Below are positions 34,546 to 44,280 of a stretch of DNA of 64,000 nucleotides, piece after piece. How positions within the stretch are numbered: the stretch's first letter is position 1; each line of letters opens with the position of its first letter. The notes beneath the pieces were generated by a model. The model made no database searches. It was not told where the DNA came from and saw only the letters and a list, made by a program, of their open reading frames with translations. Source of the DNA: Azospirillum tabaci (lineage in GTDB: Bacteria; Pseudomonadota; Alphaproteobacteria; Azospirillales; Azospirillaceae); the NCBI RefSeq assembly GCF_014596085.1, contig NZ_JACCJY010000029.1, positions 19,307 to 83,306 of the forward strand, given 5' to 3'. Both the position numbers and the translations under genes were made by a program.

Positions 34546-35073
34546 TCACAGCGTCTTGTAGAAGAGGACGGTGTCGTGAAAGGCGCCGTCCGCTTCCACC
34601 GTGTAGCCGGGGATCCGCCCGGCCCTCCGCCAGCCTGTCGCCTCGTAGAAGGGTTCGCCGCTGTGGCCCTTCAATGTGTCGAGCACCAGTAAGGACCGGC
34701 CCAGCCCGCGGGCGGTTTCCTCCACCGCCGCCATCAGACTCCGCGCGACGCCGTTCCGGCGATGGCGGGTGAAGACGAGCAGCTTCTGCACTTCGGCGCG
34801 GTGCGCTCCGTTCGGCTTGGTGCACAGCGCCAACTGCACGCTTCCCAGCAAGTCTCCCCCCGAGCCGCGGGCGATCAGCAGACGGTGCGCGCCGCTGGAC
34901 AGCAGCCCGCCCACGCCGTCCCAGAAGGCTCGTTTCCAGTGAGATTCCAGCGGGGCGTGATAGCCAACCGAGGCGCCGCCGTTTACCGCATCCTCCAGGA
35001 GGGCTTCCAACTCGGTGCGCAGGCGCCCGTCATCAAGAGCGGGAATGTCGGTGATTGATAACGTCATCGTCAT
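34546..35073 (-). CDS. GNAT family N-acetyltransferase
   Basis: A 175-residue acetyltransferase. The acetyl-CoA site is recognisable in VQKLLVFTRHRRNGVARSLM (R/Q-x-x-G-x-A type loop), followed by the beta-bulge segment LLVLDTLKGHSGEPFYEATGW. The substrate cannot be told from sequence. An alternative ATG two codons in is possible. It converges on gloA with a 6-base gap and is divergent from the LysR gene, so it is a candidate for control by that regulator. Confidence 0.8.
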   Translation of the reverse strand: MTMTLSITDIPALDDGRLRTELEALLEDAVNGGASVGYHAPLESHWKRAFWDGVGGLLSSGAHRLLIARGSGGDLLGSVQLALCTKPNGAHRAEVQKLLVFTRHRRNGVARSLMAAVEETARGLGRSLLVLDTLKGHSGEPFYEATGWRRAGRIPGYTVEADGAFHDTVLFYKTL

Positions 35074-35135
35074 GGTTCGTGCCGGGATGGTTCTGTTCGT
35101 GCTCTAAGCCTGCCCGGTACCCCCGCAGTCCACAA

Positions 35136-35172
35136 TTGACTTCGCGGGGCATGGGTGTGAGAAATCCTCACA
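35136..35172 (+). promoter_or_regulatory. Candidate promoter and palindromic operator of the LysR gene
   Basis: A good -35 hexamer TTGACT lies at 35136-35141. A perfect inverted repeat, TGTGAG-AAATC-CTCACA, covers 35156-35172, where the -10 would be, and contains the T-N11-A pattern of LysR sites. It ends 22 bases before the LysR start codon. Confidence 0.55.
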
Positions 35173-35194
35173 GTGAAAACCGCCAGCGCCTGCG

Positions 35195-36115
35195 ATGCCG
35201 CGTCTCCCCTTCACCGCCCTGGCCGCTTTCGAAGCGGCGTCCCGACACGGCAGCATGACCCGCGCCGCCGACGAACTTGGGCTGACCCACGGGGCGGTCA
35301 GCCGTCAGGTGGGGGATCTGGAGAAGCGGCTGAAGGTCCGCCTGTTCGACCGTACCCCGCAGGGGCTTCACCCGACCGACGCCGGACGCGACCTCGCGCA
35401 GGCCTGCACCGCCGGACTTGGGCGCGTTCAGGAAAGTTGGGACCGCATCGCCGGCAGCGGGCCGGAACGCCTGCGCATCGCCGCGCCTCGGACCTGGGCG
35501 GCCCTGTGGCTGGTGCCGCGTCTGGGGCGCTTCCTGGAGGGCTGGCCGGATCTGCGCCTGGACATCGAGGGGGGCAACACCGACCGCGCGTCGGAGGCCG
35601 AGGCGGGCTGGGCGGTGATCCGCTATGCGCGCGGGGGCGATCCCGATCCCGCGGGGGCGCTTCTGTCGGAAGAGCCGCTGTTTCCGGTCTGTGCACCGTC
35701 GCTGGCCGAACGGCTGTCCGGCCCGGCCGACCTGTCCCGCCAGACGCTGCTGCATTATCAGGCGTCCCCGGATTGGAGCCTGTGGCGCGCCGGCTGCGGG
35801 TTGGACCTGGACGGAGGGCGCAGCCTGAGCTTTTCGGAATCGGTCATGGTGATCCAGGCGGCCATGGCCGGGCAGGGGATCGCGCTGGGGCGCCCGTCGC
35901 TGGTGCTGGAGGCGCTGGAGGCTGGACGGCTTGTCTGCCCCTTCGGACCGGCGGTGCCCTGCGGCGACCGCTACGTGTTGACGGCCCCGGCCGAAGGGCG
36001 TGGGCGCGGCGTGCTCCGCGCCTTCCGGCACTGGCTGTTGGAGGAGGCCGCTGCCGATCAGGCGCGGCTGGAACGGCTCGGCGTGCCGCTTCCGAACGGT
36101 CGTGCTGGCGCCTGA
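35195..36115 (+). CDS. LysR family transcriptional regulator, GcvA-like
   Basis: A 306-residue DNA-binding regulator. The N-terminal winged helix (LAAFEAASRHGSMTRAADEL, then VSRQVGDLEKRLKVRLFDR) is typical, with the GcvA-type start PFTALAAFE. The C-terminal half is a periplasmic-binding-like effector domain. A perfect palindrome lies just upstream. It is divergent from the GNAT gene and 56 bases upstream of a glutathione S-transferase; either could be a target. The effector is unknown. Confidence 0.9.
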   Translation: MPRLPFTALAAFEAASRHGSMTRAADELGLTHGAVSRQVGDLEKRLKVRLFDRTPQGLHPTDAGRDLAQACTAGLGRVQESWDRIAGSGPERLRIAAPRTWAALWLVPRLGRFLEGWPDLRLDIEGGNTDRASEAEAGWAVIRYARGGDPDPAGALLSEEPLFPVCAPSLAERLSGPADLSRQTLLHYQASPDWSLWRAGCGLDLDGGRSLSFSESVMVIQAAMAGQGIALGRPSLVLEALEAGRLVCPFGPAVPCGDRYVLTAPAEGRGRGVLRAFRHWLLEEAAADQARLERLGVPLPNGRAGA

Positions 36116-36171
36116 CTCCGTTTCGTGGTTGTATCCGCCATCGGATGGATTTGGAGCGGAGACACGCCCCC

Positions 36172-36780
36172 ATGCTGCGCCTTTACGACAACCTGTCTTC
36201 CGGAAACGGCTACAAGTGTCGGCTGCTGCTGCACAAGCTCGGCACCCCTTATGAGCGGATCGAACTGGACATCGACCGGGCGGAAACCCGCACACCGGAG
36301 TTTCTGGCAAGAAACCCGAACGGGCGCATTCCGACGCTGCAACTGGAGGACGGCAGCCATCTGCCGGAATCCAACGCGATCCTCTGGTATCTGGCGGAGG
36401 GCACGCCCTATCTGCCCGACGATCGGGAGGGACGCGCGCGGGTTCTGCAATGGATGTTCTTCGAGCAGTACAGCCACGAACCGAACATCGCGACCGTGCG
36501 CTTCTGGATCACGCACCATGTGGAGATGACGGAGGAACGCAAGCTGGGGCTGGTGACCAAGCGCCGGCTCGGCTACGACGCGCTGGGCGTCATGGAAGGC
36601 CATCTGGCGGAGCGTCGCTTCTTCGTGGGCGACCAATTCAGCATCGCCGACATCGCGCTCTACGCCTACACGCATGTGGCGGAGGAGGGTGGCTTCGACC
36701 TGTCCGGCTATCCGGCGGTGCGCGCATGGATGGAGCGTGTGGCGGCGGAAGGGCCGCACATCCCCATCACCCAAGGCTGA
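36172..36780 (+). CDS. Glutathione S-transferase family protein
   Basis: A 202-residue GST. The N-terminal thioredoxin-like domain has LYDNLSSGNGYKCRLLLHKL with Ser and Asn at the glutathione site, and LPESNAILWYLAEGTPYLP carrying the Glu-Ser pair that binds the gamma-glutamyl group. The C-terminal helical domain has FFVGDQFSIADIALYAY with the conserved N-capping box. An alternative ATG at 36145 would add 9 residues. It follows the LysR gene by 56 bases in the same direction. Confidence 0.88.
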   Translation: MLRLYDNLSSGNGYKCRLLLHKLGTPYERIELDIDRAETRTPEFLARNPNGRIPTLQLEDGSHLPESNAILWYLAEGTPYLPDDREGRARVLQWMFFEQYSHEPNIATVRFWITHHVEMTEERKLGLVTKRRLGYDALGVMEGHLAERRFFVGDQFSIADIALYAYTHVAEEGGFDLSGYPAVRAWMERVAAEGPHIPITQG

Positions 36781-36784
36781 CAGA

Positions 36785-36983
36785 TCAGATCAGCACCACC
36801 GCGGCGATCATCGCCACAATCACCGCATAGAAGACGATGCGGCGCAGCCGCCGCGACAGCGGCGGCTTGTTGTCGTTCGCGGCCGGCAGGCCCAGACGGG
36901 CGCGCCGTGCCGGAACGATGGACGCGGCCGGGCTTCGGGCGGCTCCGTCGGAGCCGCCCGTCCCGATGTGCGCTGTTGGCCGG

Positions 36984-36991
<8 letters not shown>
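36785..36991 (-). CDS. Possible small single-span membrane protein
   Basis: A 68-codon frame in the gap between convergent GST and gltA. The C-terminal 30 residues look real: a polar ANDNKPPLSRRLRR stretch followed by one membrane helix (IVFYAVIVAMIAAVVLI), a layout common in short alphaproteobacterial proteins. The only start is a GTG at 36991 overlapping the gltA end by 8 bases, and the N-terminal third crosses the gltA terminator hairpin, so expression is uncertain. Confidence 0.35.
36936..36960. terminator. Perfect palindromic hairpin downstream of gltA
   Basis: An 11-bp GC-rich stem (CGGGCGGCTCC/GGAGCCGCCCG) around a GTC loop, 24 bases past the gltA stop. No T run on either side. Confidence 0.55.
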
Positions 36992-38297
<1,306 letters not shown>

Positions 38298-38352
38298 CTC
38301 GGCACGTCCTTATCTTTAGGGTTGGGGCTTAACGCCCTTTTCGAATGCGCGC

Positions 38353-38381
38353 AGCATAGTTCTATGCCGGGCGGATATCAA
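38353..38381 (-). promoter_or_regulatory. Sigma-70 promoter for gltA
   Basis: On the minus strand TTGATA and TATGCT are separated by 17 bases, about 56 bases upstream of the gltA ATG. Confidence 0.75.
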
Positions 38382-38391
38382 CGCACGGAAG

Positions 38392-39804
38392 TTATCCCCG
38401 TGCTGCAGTTGCGGCATCCTTCATCCGGGCCAGCGTTTCCGCGCGGCCGAGGATCTCGGCCACCTCGAAGATGGGCGGCGACACGGTGGAACCGGTGAGC
38501 GCGGCGCGCAGCGGTTGGGCGATCTTGCCCAGCTTCTCACCCCGCTCCTCGGCGAAGGCGCGCACCAGCCCTTCCAGGGCGGCGGCGGTGAAGTCCGCCT
38601 CGGCCTCGAAGCGGGCGGCGAGGTCGGTCAGGACGCCGCGGCCCTTCTCGTCCAACAGAGCGGCGGCCTTCTCATCCATCGCCAGCGGACGGGCGGCGAG
38701 GTAGAAGCGGGCGCTCTGGGCGAGGTCGACCACGGTGCGGGCGCGCTGCTTCAGCCCGTTCATGGCGCGGGTCAGCAGATCGCGCTCCGACTCGGTCAGC
38801 GCGCGGCCAAGCTCGGCCTCCAGGCGCGGAGCGGCCAGACCCACGAGGCGGGCGTCGTCGGCCTGCCGCATGTAGTGGGCGTTCAGATTCTCCAGCTTGG
38901 CGAAGTCGAAGCGCGAGGGGGAGCGCCCGATGCCCTCCAGGTTGAACCACTCCACGGCCTGTTCGGTCGAGATGATCTCGTCGTCGCCATGCGCCCAGCC
39001 GAGCCGCAGCAGGTAGTTGCGGATCGCCTCCGGCAGGTAGCCCATGTCGCGGTAGGCGTCGACGCCCAGCGCGCCGTGACGCTTCGACAGCTTGGCGCCG
39101 TCCGGACCGTGGATCAGCGGGATGTGGCCGAACTCCGGCAGGTCCCAGCCCATGGCGTTGTAGATCTGGATCTGGCGGAAGGTGTTGGTCAGATGATCGT
39201 CGCCGCGGATGACGTGGGTCACGCCCATGTCATGGTCGTCCACCACCACCGCCAGCAGATAGGTCGGGGTGCCGTCGGCGCGCAGCAGGATCAGGTCGTC
39301 GAGCTGGGCGTTCTGAACCGTCACCTCGCCCTGGACGCGGTCCTTTAGGACCGTCTCGCCCTCCTGCGGCGCCTTCAGGCGGATCACCGGCTTCACGCCG
39401 GCGGGCGCCTCCGACGGATCGCGGTCGCGCCAGCGCCCGTCGTAGCGCACCGGCTGGCCCGCGGCCTTCTGGGCGGCGCGCATCTCCTCCAGCTCCTCGG
39501 GGCTCGCGTAGCAGTAATAGGCGCGGCCTGCGGCCAGCATCTGCTGCGCCACCTCGGCGTGGCGATCCTTGCGGGCAAACTGGCTGACCGCGTCGCCGTC
39601 CCAGTCGAGGCCGAGCCAGGATAGGCCGTCGAGGATGGCGTCCACCGCGGCGTCCGTCGAGCGCTGGCGGTCGGTGTCCTCGATGCGCAACAGGTACGTG
39701 CCGCCGTTGCGTCGGGCGTACAGCCAGTTGAACAGCGCGGTGCGGGCACCGCCGATGTGGAGAAAGCCGGTGGGCGACGGGGCAAAACGGGTGACGACGG
39801 TCAT
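38392..39804 (-). CDS. gltX: Glutamyl-tRNA synthetase
   Basis: Charges tRNA-Glu, and probably tRNA-Gln, with glutamate. The 470-residue class I enzyme has the HIGH-type motif PTGFLHIGGARTALFNWLYA and the KMSKS-type motif KLSKRHGALG, plus a Cys-containing insertion (YYCYASPEELEEM). Alphaproteobacteria commonly have two gltX copies and an amidotransferase; a second copy is not in this window. It lies 94 bases upstream of gltA and is divergent from comEC. Confidence 0.96.
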   Translation of the reverse strand: MTVVTRFAPSPTGFLHIGGARTALFNWLYARRNGGTYLLRIEDTDRQRSTDAAVDAILDGLSWLGLDWDGDAVSQFARKDRHAEVAQQMLAAGRAYYCYASPEELEEMRAAQKAAGQPVRYDGRWRDRDPSEAPAGVKPVIRLKAPQEGETVLKDRVQGEVTVQNAQLDDLILLRADGTPTYLLAVVVDDHDMGVTHVIRGDDHLTNTFRQIQIYNAMGWDLPEFGHIPLIHGPDGAKLSKRHGALGVDAYRDMGYLPEAIRNYLLRLGWAHGDDEIISTEQAVEWFNLEGIGRSPSRFDFAKLENLNAHYMRQADDARLVGLAAPRLEAELGRALTESERDLLTRAMNGLKQRARTVVDLAQSARFYLAARPLAMDEKAAALLDEKGRGVLTDLAARFEAEADFTAAALEGLVRAFAEERGEKLGKIAQPLRAALTGSTVSPPIFEVAEILGRAETLARMKDAATAARG

Positions 39805-39944
39805 GGGTGGCTCAATTCCGGGTTCAGCGCTGCTACAGTGCTGCGGCGGCCGTGCTGCGGCGGCTGCGGTGCGACTGCGGTGGTGCGGTGGTGTAACACA
39901 TTAACGGCGCCGGAGGCATTTGCCTTGCGCGCATAGGCGACAGT

Positions 39945-42146
39945 ATGGCCCACGGGGTTGAAGAGGGCTTGGCCGGAGGTTTGGCGGCGGAGGAGGGCGA
40001 TGCCGGTCCTGTCCGTCGCGGCGTCGCCGCGCGCCTTTCCGCGGCGGCGGTGGAGTGCCTCGCTGCGGAGCGGGACCGCTGGGCGCTGTGGCTTCCGGTG
40101 GGGACCGGGGCGGGCGTGACGCTGTATTTCGGCCTGCCGACCGAGCCGCCGCTCTGGCTGGGGCCGGGTGTTGCGGTCGGTTGCCTGCCTTTGCTGTGGC
40201 TGGCGCGGCGGCGTCTGGCGCCGCTCGTCCTGCTGCTGGGGGTGCTGAGCGTCGCTCTGGGTTTCGCCGCGGCGCAACTCCACAGCGTGGCGGCGATGGC
40301 ACCGATGCTGACGCGGGAACTCGGACCGGTGCACCTGACCGGGCGGGTGCTGGCGGTCGAGCGGCAACCCACCGGCACGCGGCTGATGATCGGGGAACCG
40401 ACGGTGGACCGGCTGGCCCCGGAGGCGACGCCGGCGCGGGTCCGATTGCATCTGCCGACCAAGGTGACTCCGCCGGAGGCCGGGACGGTGGTCCGGTTGC
40501 GCGCCATGCTCCACCCGCCGGCCGCTCCGGCGGAGCCGGGGGCGTTCGACCTGCAGCGGCGCGCCTATTTCGAAGGCTTCGGCGCGGTCGGCTTCGTCAT
40601 CGGCGTTCCCGTGGCGCAGGAAGCACCACCGCCCGACGGCTGGCGCCGGGTGACGGTGGCGTTCGAGCAGGCCCGCGCCGCCATCGCCGAGCGGGTCCGC
40701 GCCGTCGTGGCCGACTCCGCGGAGGCCAGCGTCACCGCCGCCTTGCTGAACGGCGATGCGGCGGCGATTCCCGAACCTATGATGGACGCCTTCCGCGACA
40801 GCGGCCTGGCGCATCTTCTGTCGATTTCCGGCCTGCATGTGGGCATCGCCGCGGGGATCGTCTTCTGGGTCGTGCGGGCGCTGCTGGCGCTGCTTCCCTG
40901 GGTGGCGCTGCGCTGGCCTATCAAGAAGATCGCGGCGCTCGCCGGCATCCTGTCGGCCATCCTCTACACGCTGCTGGTGGGAGCGCCATTGCCGACGCTG
41001 CGGTCGGTGCTGATGACCGGCCTCGTCATGGGGGCGGTCATCGCCGACCGGTCTCCGATCAGCATGCGGCTGGTCGCCTTCGCCGGCCTCGTCACCGTCC
41101 TCTACGACCCGGAGGGGATGCTGGGGCCGAGCTTCCAGATGTCCTTCGCGGCGGTCGTCGCCCTGATCGCCGCCTTCGAACGGTTCACGCCCTGGGCGGT
41201 GCGCCGGCGGCGGGAGATGGGCTGGCTCGGCAAGGGAGCGATGACGCTGGGCGGCATCGCCTTTTCCAGCGTGGTAGCGACGGTCGCGACGACGCCCTAC
41301 GGGCTCTACCATTTCCAGCAGGTCGCCTTTTACGGGGTGCTGTCCAACATGGTGGCGATCCCCATCACGACGGTGTGGATCATGCCCTTCAGCCTGCTGT
41401 CCTACCTGCTGCTGCCCTTCGGGCTGGAAGGGCCGGCGGTGACGGCGATGAGCTGGGGCGTCCGGCTGGTCATCGAGACGGCGGAGCGGACCGCGGCGCT
41501 GCCCGGAGCGACGGCGTTCCTGCCGGTCATGCCGGACGCCGCCATCGCGGCGGTCACGCTGGGCGGGCTGTGGCTGGTCATCTGGACAAGGCGCTGGCGC
41601 TGGCTGGGGCTGGTGGCCTTGGCCGGCGGGCTGGTCGCCCCGGCCGTCGCGCCGCGGCCCGACATTCTGGTGTCGGAGGACGGGAAACTGATGGCCGTGC
41701 GCGGCGCGGAGGGGATTCTCAGCCTGTCCGCCGCCAGCGACGGGCGGGTGGCCGACAGTTGGCGGCGGCGCGACGGCATGGAGAAGCCGGGGGACAAGGC
41801 CGGTCAGGATGTCTGGCCGCTCGCCGGGGTCAGCCTGGACGGACGGCTGCGCTGCGACGCCCTGGGATGCGTTTACCGCGCGCAGGGGAAGACGGTGGCG
41901 CTGCTGCGCCAACCGGATGCCTTGCCGGAGGATTGCGCGGTGGCCGATGCGGTGGTGATCGCGGTCCCGTCGCGCGGGTGCCGGGCGCCGCTGGTCATCG
42001 ACCGTTGGGAACTGCGGCGGGAGGGCGCGCAGGCGCTTTACCTGTCGGACAAGGGCATCCGGGTGGAAAGCGTGCGCGGTCGGCGCGGCGACCGCCCGTG
42101 GACGATGGGAGGAAAGGTATCCGATGGAAAGCCCGGGGCGCGCTGA
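39945..42146 (+). CDS. comEC: ComEC/Rec2 family competence membrane protein
   Basis: Inner-membrane channel component for uptake of single-stranded DNA in naturally competent bacteria. The 733-residue protein has an N-terminal DUF4131 region with two to three helices and a soluble beta domain, then the multi-helix Competence domain with HLLSISGLHVGIAAG, the family hallmark. The C-terminal part resembles the beta-lactamase-like domain only weakly and lacks its HxHxDH metal motif, which is usual in alphaproteobacterial ComEC. Whether the organism is transformable is unknown. Divergent from gltX; convergent with lexA. Confidence 0.88.
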   Translation: MAHGVEEGLAGGLAAEEGDAGPVRRGVAARLSAAAVECLAAERDRWALWLPVGTGAGVTLYFGLPTEPPLWLGPGVAVGCLPLLWLARRRLAPLVLLLGVLSVALGFAAAQLHSVAAMAPMLTRELGPVHLTGRVLAVERQPTGTRLMIGEPTVDRLAPEATPARVRLHLPTKVTPPEAGTVVRLRAMLHPPAAPAEPGAFDLQRRAYFEGFGAVGFVIGVPVAQEAPPPDGWRRVTVAFEQARAAIAERVRAVVADSAEASVTAALLNGDAAAIPEPMMDAFRDSGLAHLLSISGLHVGIAAGIVFWVVRALLALLPWVALRWPIKKIAALAGILSAILYTLLVGAPLPTLRSVLMTGLVMGAVIADRSPISMRLVAFAGLVTVLYDPEGMLGPSFQMSFAAVVALIAAFERFTPWAVRRRREMGWLGKGAMTLGGIAFSSVVATVATTPYGLYHFQQVAFYGVLSNMVAIPITTVWIMPFSLLSYLLLPFGLEGPAVTAMSWGVRLVIETAERTAALPGATAFLPVMPDAAIAAVTLGGLWLVIWTRRWRWLGLVALAGGLVAPAVAPRPDILVSEDGKLMAVRGAEGILSLSAASDGRVADSWRRRDGMEKPGDKAGQDVWPLAGVSLDGRLRCDALGCVYRAQGKTVALLRQPDALPEDCAVADAVVIAVPSRGCRAPLVIDRWELRREGAQALYLSDKGIRVESVRGRRGDRPWTMGGKVSDGKPGAR

Positions 42147-42171
42147 GCCGCCGCCCCGGAGCATCCTACCG

Positions 42172-42870
42172 TCAGTACTTCCGCACCAGACCGACGAGGC
42201 GGCCCTGCACCCGAACGCGGTCGGCGCCGAAGATGCGGGTCTCGTAGGCGGCGTTGGCCGGTTCGAGCGCGACGGTGTTGCCCTTGCGGCGCAGGCGCTT
42301 CAGCGTGACCTCGGCGTCGTCGACCAGGGCGACGACGATGGAGCCGTTCTCCGCACTGTCGCAGCGCTGGATGACCACCGTGTCGTGGTCGAGGATGCCG
42401 GCCTCCACCATGGAATCGCCGGCGACCTCAAGCGCGTAATGGTCACCCATGCCGAGCATGGCGGCGGGAATGTCCACGAAGGCGGAACCGTCGCGCAGCG
42501 CCTCGATGGGCGTGCCCGCGGCGATCCGGCCGTAGAGCGGAAGCTGGACCGATTCCGACGCCGGGTTCGCCTCCCGCCCCGCGAAGTTGAAGTCGCCCTT
42601 GATGACGTTGGGCTGGAACTTGGCGCGCGGCGGCCGGGCGCGGGCGGTTTCCAGCCCCTCCGGCAGGCGCAGCACCTCCAGCGCGCGGGCGCGGTGGGGC
42701 AGGCGGCGGATGAAGCCGCGCTCTTCCAGCCCCGTGATGAGGCGGTGGATGCCCGACTTGGACTTCAGGTTGAGAGCGTCCTTCATTTCGTCGAAGGAAG
42801 GGGACACACCGCCCTGCCCAAGCCGCTCGTTGATGAAAAGCAGCAATTCATGCTGCTTGCGCGTGAGCAT
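42172..42870 (-). CDS. lexA: SOS repressor LexA
   Basis: Represses DNA-damage-inducible genes and cleaves itself when RecA filaments form. The 232-residue protein has an N-terminal winged helix (LTRKQHELLLFINERL to RALEVL), the Ala-Gly cleavage bond in GRIAAGTPI, catalytic Ser in AGDSMVEAG and catalytic Lys in AEVTLKRL. The linker before the peptidase domain is longer than in E. coli. The ATG is preceded by GGGAGG. Upstream are GTTC repeats that match the alphaproteobacterial LexA site, so autoregulation is expected. Confidence 0.96.
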   Translation of the reverse strand: MLTRKQHELLLFINERLGQGGVSPSFDEMKDALNLKSKSGIHRLITGLEERGFIRRLPHRARALEVLRLPEGLETARARPPRAKFQPNVIKGDFNFAGREANPASESVQLPLYGRIAAGTPIEALRDGSAFVDIPAAMLGMGDHYALEVAGDSMVEAGILDHDTVVIQRCDSAENGSIVVALVDDAEVTLKRLRRKGNTVALEPANAAYETRIFGADRVRVQGRLVGLVRKY

Positions 42871-42918
42871 TTGTGCCTCCCGACCGGTTCCGCACTAGAT
42901 ATGGAACAAAAGCAAAAC

Positions 42919-42943
42919 GTTCCCTTATGTTCTAGTTTGGTTC
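42919..42943. promoter_or_regulatory. LexA operator array (GTTC direct repeats)
   Basis: Three GTTC units start at 42919, 42929 and 42940. The last two have the 7-base spacing of the alphaproteobacterial LexA box GTTC-N7-GTTC; the first two have 6. A GAAC at 42904 adds an inverted element. The array is 49-73 bases upstream of the lexA start. Confidence 0.8.
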
Positions 42944-42999
42944 TTAACCCCCGTCAAGCCCTACGGATGAAATCATTCGCAAATCGACGGACAGGACTC

Positions 43000-43047
43000 C
43001 CAAAGGGATCGCCAAAGGGATCGCCAAAGGGATCGCCAAAGGGATCG
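43000..43047. repeat. 12-bp tandem repeat, four perfect copies
   Basis: CCAAAGGGATCG repeated four times without a mismatch, between the lexA operator and the end of moeA. The unit is a multiple of three bases, but no gene crosses it on current evidence. Confidence 0.95.
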
Positions 43048-43062
43048 GTGGTGCGGAAGGGA

Positions 43063-44280
43063 TTAAAGCGACAGCACACCGCCGCTCAGCGGGATCACCG
43101 TCACGCGGTCGCCCGCAATGGCGGCAGGGTCCTGCGGCTCGCGGACGATCAGGGCGTCGGCCTGGGCCAGCCGGGACATCATCGCGCTGTCCTGGCGCGG
43201 GAAGGGGGTGGCGACCGGCTCCCCGTCTGGTCCGGGAGACAGCGTGGCGCGCAAAAAATCCGTGCGGTCGTCGTTGGCCTTCAGCGGCGCGCCGAGCCGG
43301 ACCGTGAGCGTGGTGTTCTCGGCGGGCAGCCCCTGGAGACGGCGAAGTACAGGCACCAGGAACAGCACGGCGGCCACCCCGGTGGACACCGGATTGCCGG
43401 GCAGTCCGAGCAGCGGCACGCCGTTCGCCGTCCCGAAAATCAACGGCTTACCGGGCTTCATGGCGACGCGGTAGAAGTCCAGCGACAGCCCGCCCAGCAC
43501 GTCGCGCACATGGTCGTGCTCGCCTTGCGAGGCCCCGCCCGTGGTCACCAGCAGGTCGCAGCCGGCCGCTCCGGCGGCCATGGCGGCGAGATGCTCCGGA
43601 TCGTCCTTGGCGACGCCGAGATTATGGGCGACGCCGCCCTGGCTGGCGATCAGCGCGCAAAGGCCGAGCGCGTTGGAACTGACGATCTGGCTGGGCCCCA
43701 GCGGATCGCCGGGCAGGGCGATCTCGTCCCCGGTGGCGAGCACGGCGACCCGCGGGCGGCGGTGGACGCGCAGCCAGGGCAGGTTGGCCGCTGCGGCCAG
43801 GGCGACGTCGCGGGCGGTGAGCAACCGTCCCTTGGGAAGCAGATCCTCTCCCGCGGTGAAGTCCAGACCGGCGGGGCGGATGAAGCGGCCCGTGGGCACG
43901 GCGCGCCCGACGCGCACGCGGTCCCCGGCGTCCTCGCAATCCTCCTGCATCACCACGGCGTCGGCCCCGGCGGGCAGGGGGGCGCCGGTGAAGATGCGCA
44001 CGGCCTCACCCGCTCCGACCGATCCGGCGAAGGCGTGGCCGGCCGCCGACTCGCCGATCCGGCGCAGGGTGATGGGCGCAACCTCCGACGCCTGGACGAT
44101 GTCGGCGGCGCGGACGGCCCAGCCGTCCATGGCGGCGGCCGCGAAGGGCGGCTGGGTCAGCCGGGCGACGGCGGGCTCCGCCAGGACGTGCCCCAGCGCG
44201 TCGGGCAGCGGCACCGTCTCCGCCGGCAGAGCGGTGAAGGCGGCGAGGATGCGGGCGCGGGCTTCACCGACCTGCAGCAT
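43063..44280 (-). CDS. moeA: Molybdopterin molybdenumtransferase
   Basis: Inserts molybdate into adenylylated molybdopterin to finish the molybdenum cofactor. The 405-residue protein shows PFAAAAMDGWAVRAADI (family signature near residue 50), the MPT-binding segment VTTGGASQGEHDHVRDVL and LPGNPVSTGVAA. It starts with the ATG sharing a base with the moaC stop (TGATG). It is the last gene of the trpGDC-GNAT-moaC-moeA unit. Confidence 0.95.
   Translation of the reverse strand: MLQVGEARARILAAFTALPAETVPLPDALGHVLAEPAVARLTQPPFAAAAMDGWAVRAADIVQASEVAPITLRRIGESAAGHAFAGSVGAGEAVRIFTGAPLPAGADAVVMQEDCEDAGDRVRVGRAVPTGRFIRPAGLDFTAGEDLLPKGRLLTARDVALAAAANLPWLRVHRRPRVAVLATGDEIALPGDPLGPSQIVSSNALGLCALIASQGGVAHNLGVAKDDPEHLAAMAAGAAGCDLLVTTGGASQGEHDHVRDVLGGLSLDFYRVAMKPGKPLIFGTANGVPLLGLPGNPVSTGVAAVLFLVPVLRRLQGLPAENTTLTVRLGAPLKANDDRTDFLRATLSPGPDGEPVATPFPRQDSAMMSRLAQADALIVREPQDPAAIAGDRVTVIPLSGGVLSL

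Noticed and set aside
40055..42247. A 730-codon plus-strand frame in another phase of comEC
   Set aside because: Arg/Gly/Ala-rich out-of-phase translation; the comEC frame carries the family motifs.
43000..43047. CRISPR-like repeats
   Set aside because: The 12-bp units are contiguous with no spacers, and no cas gene is present.
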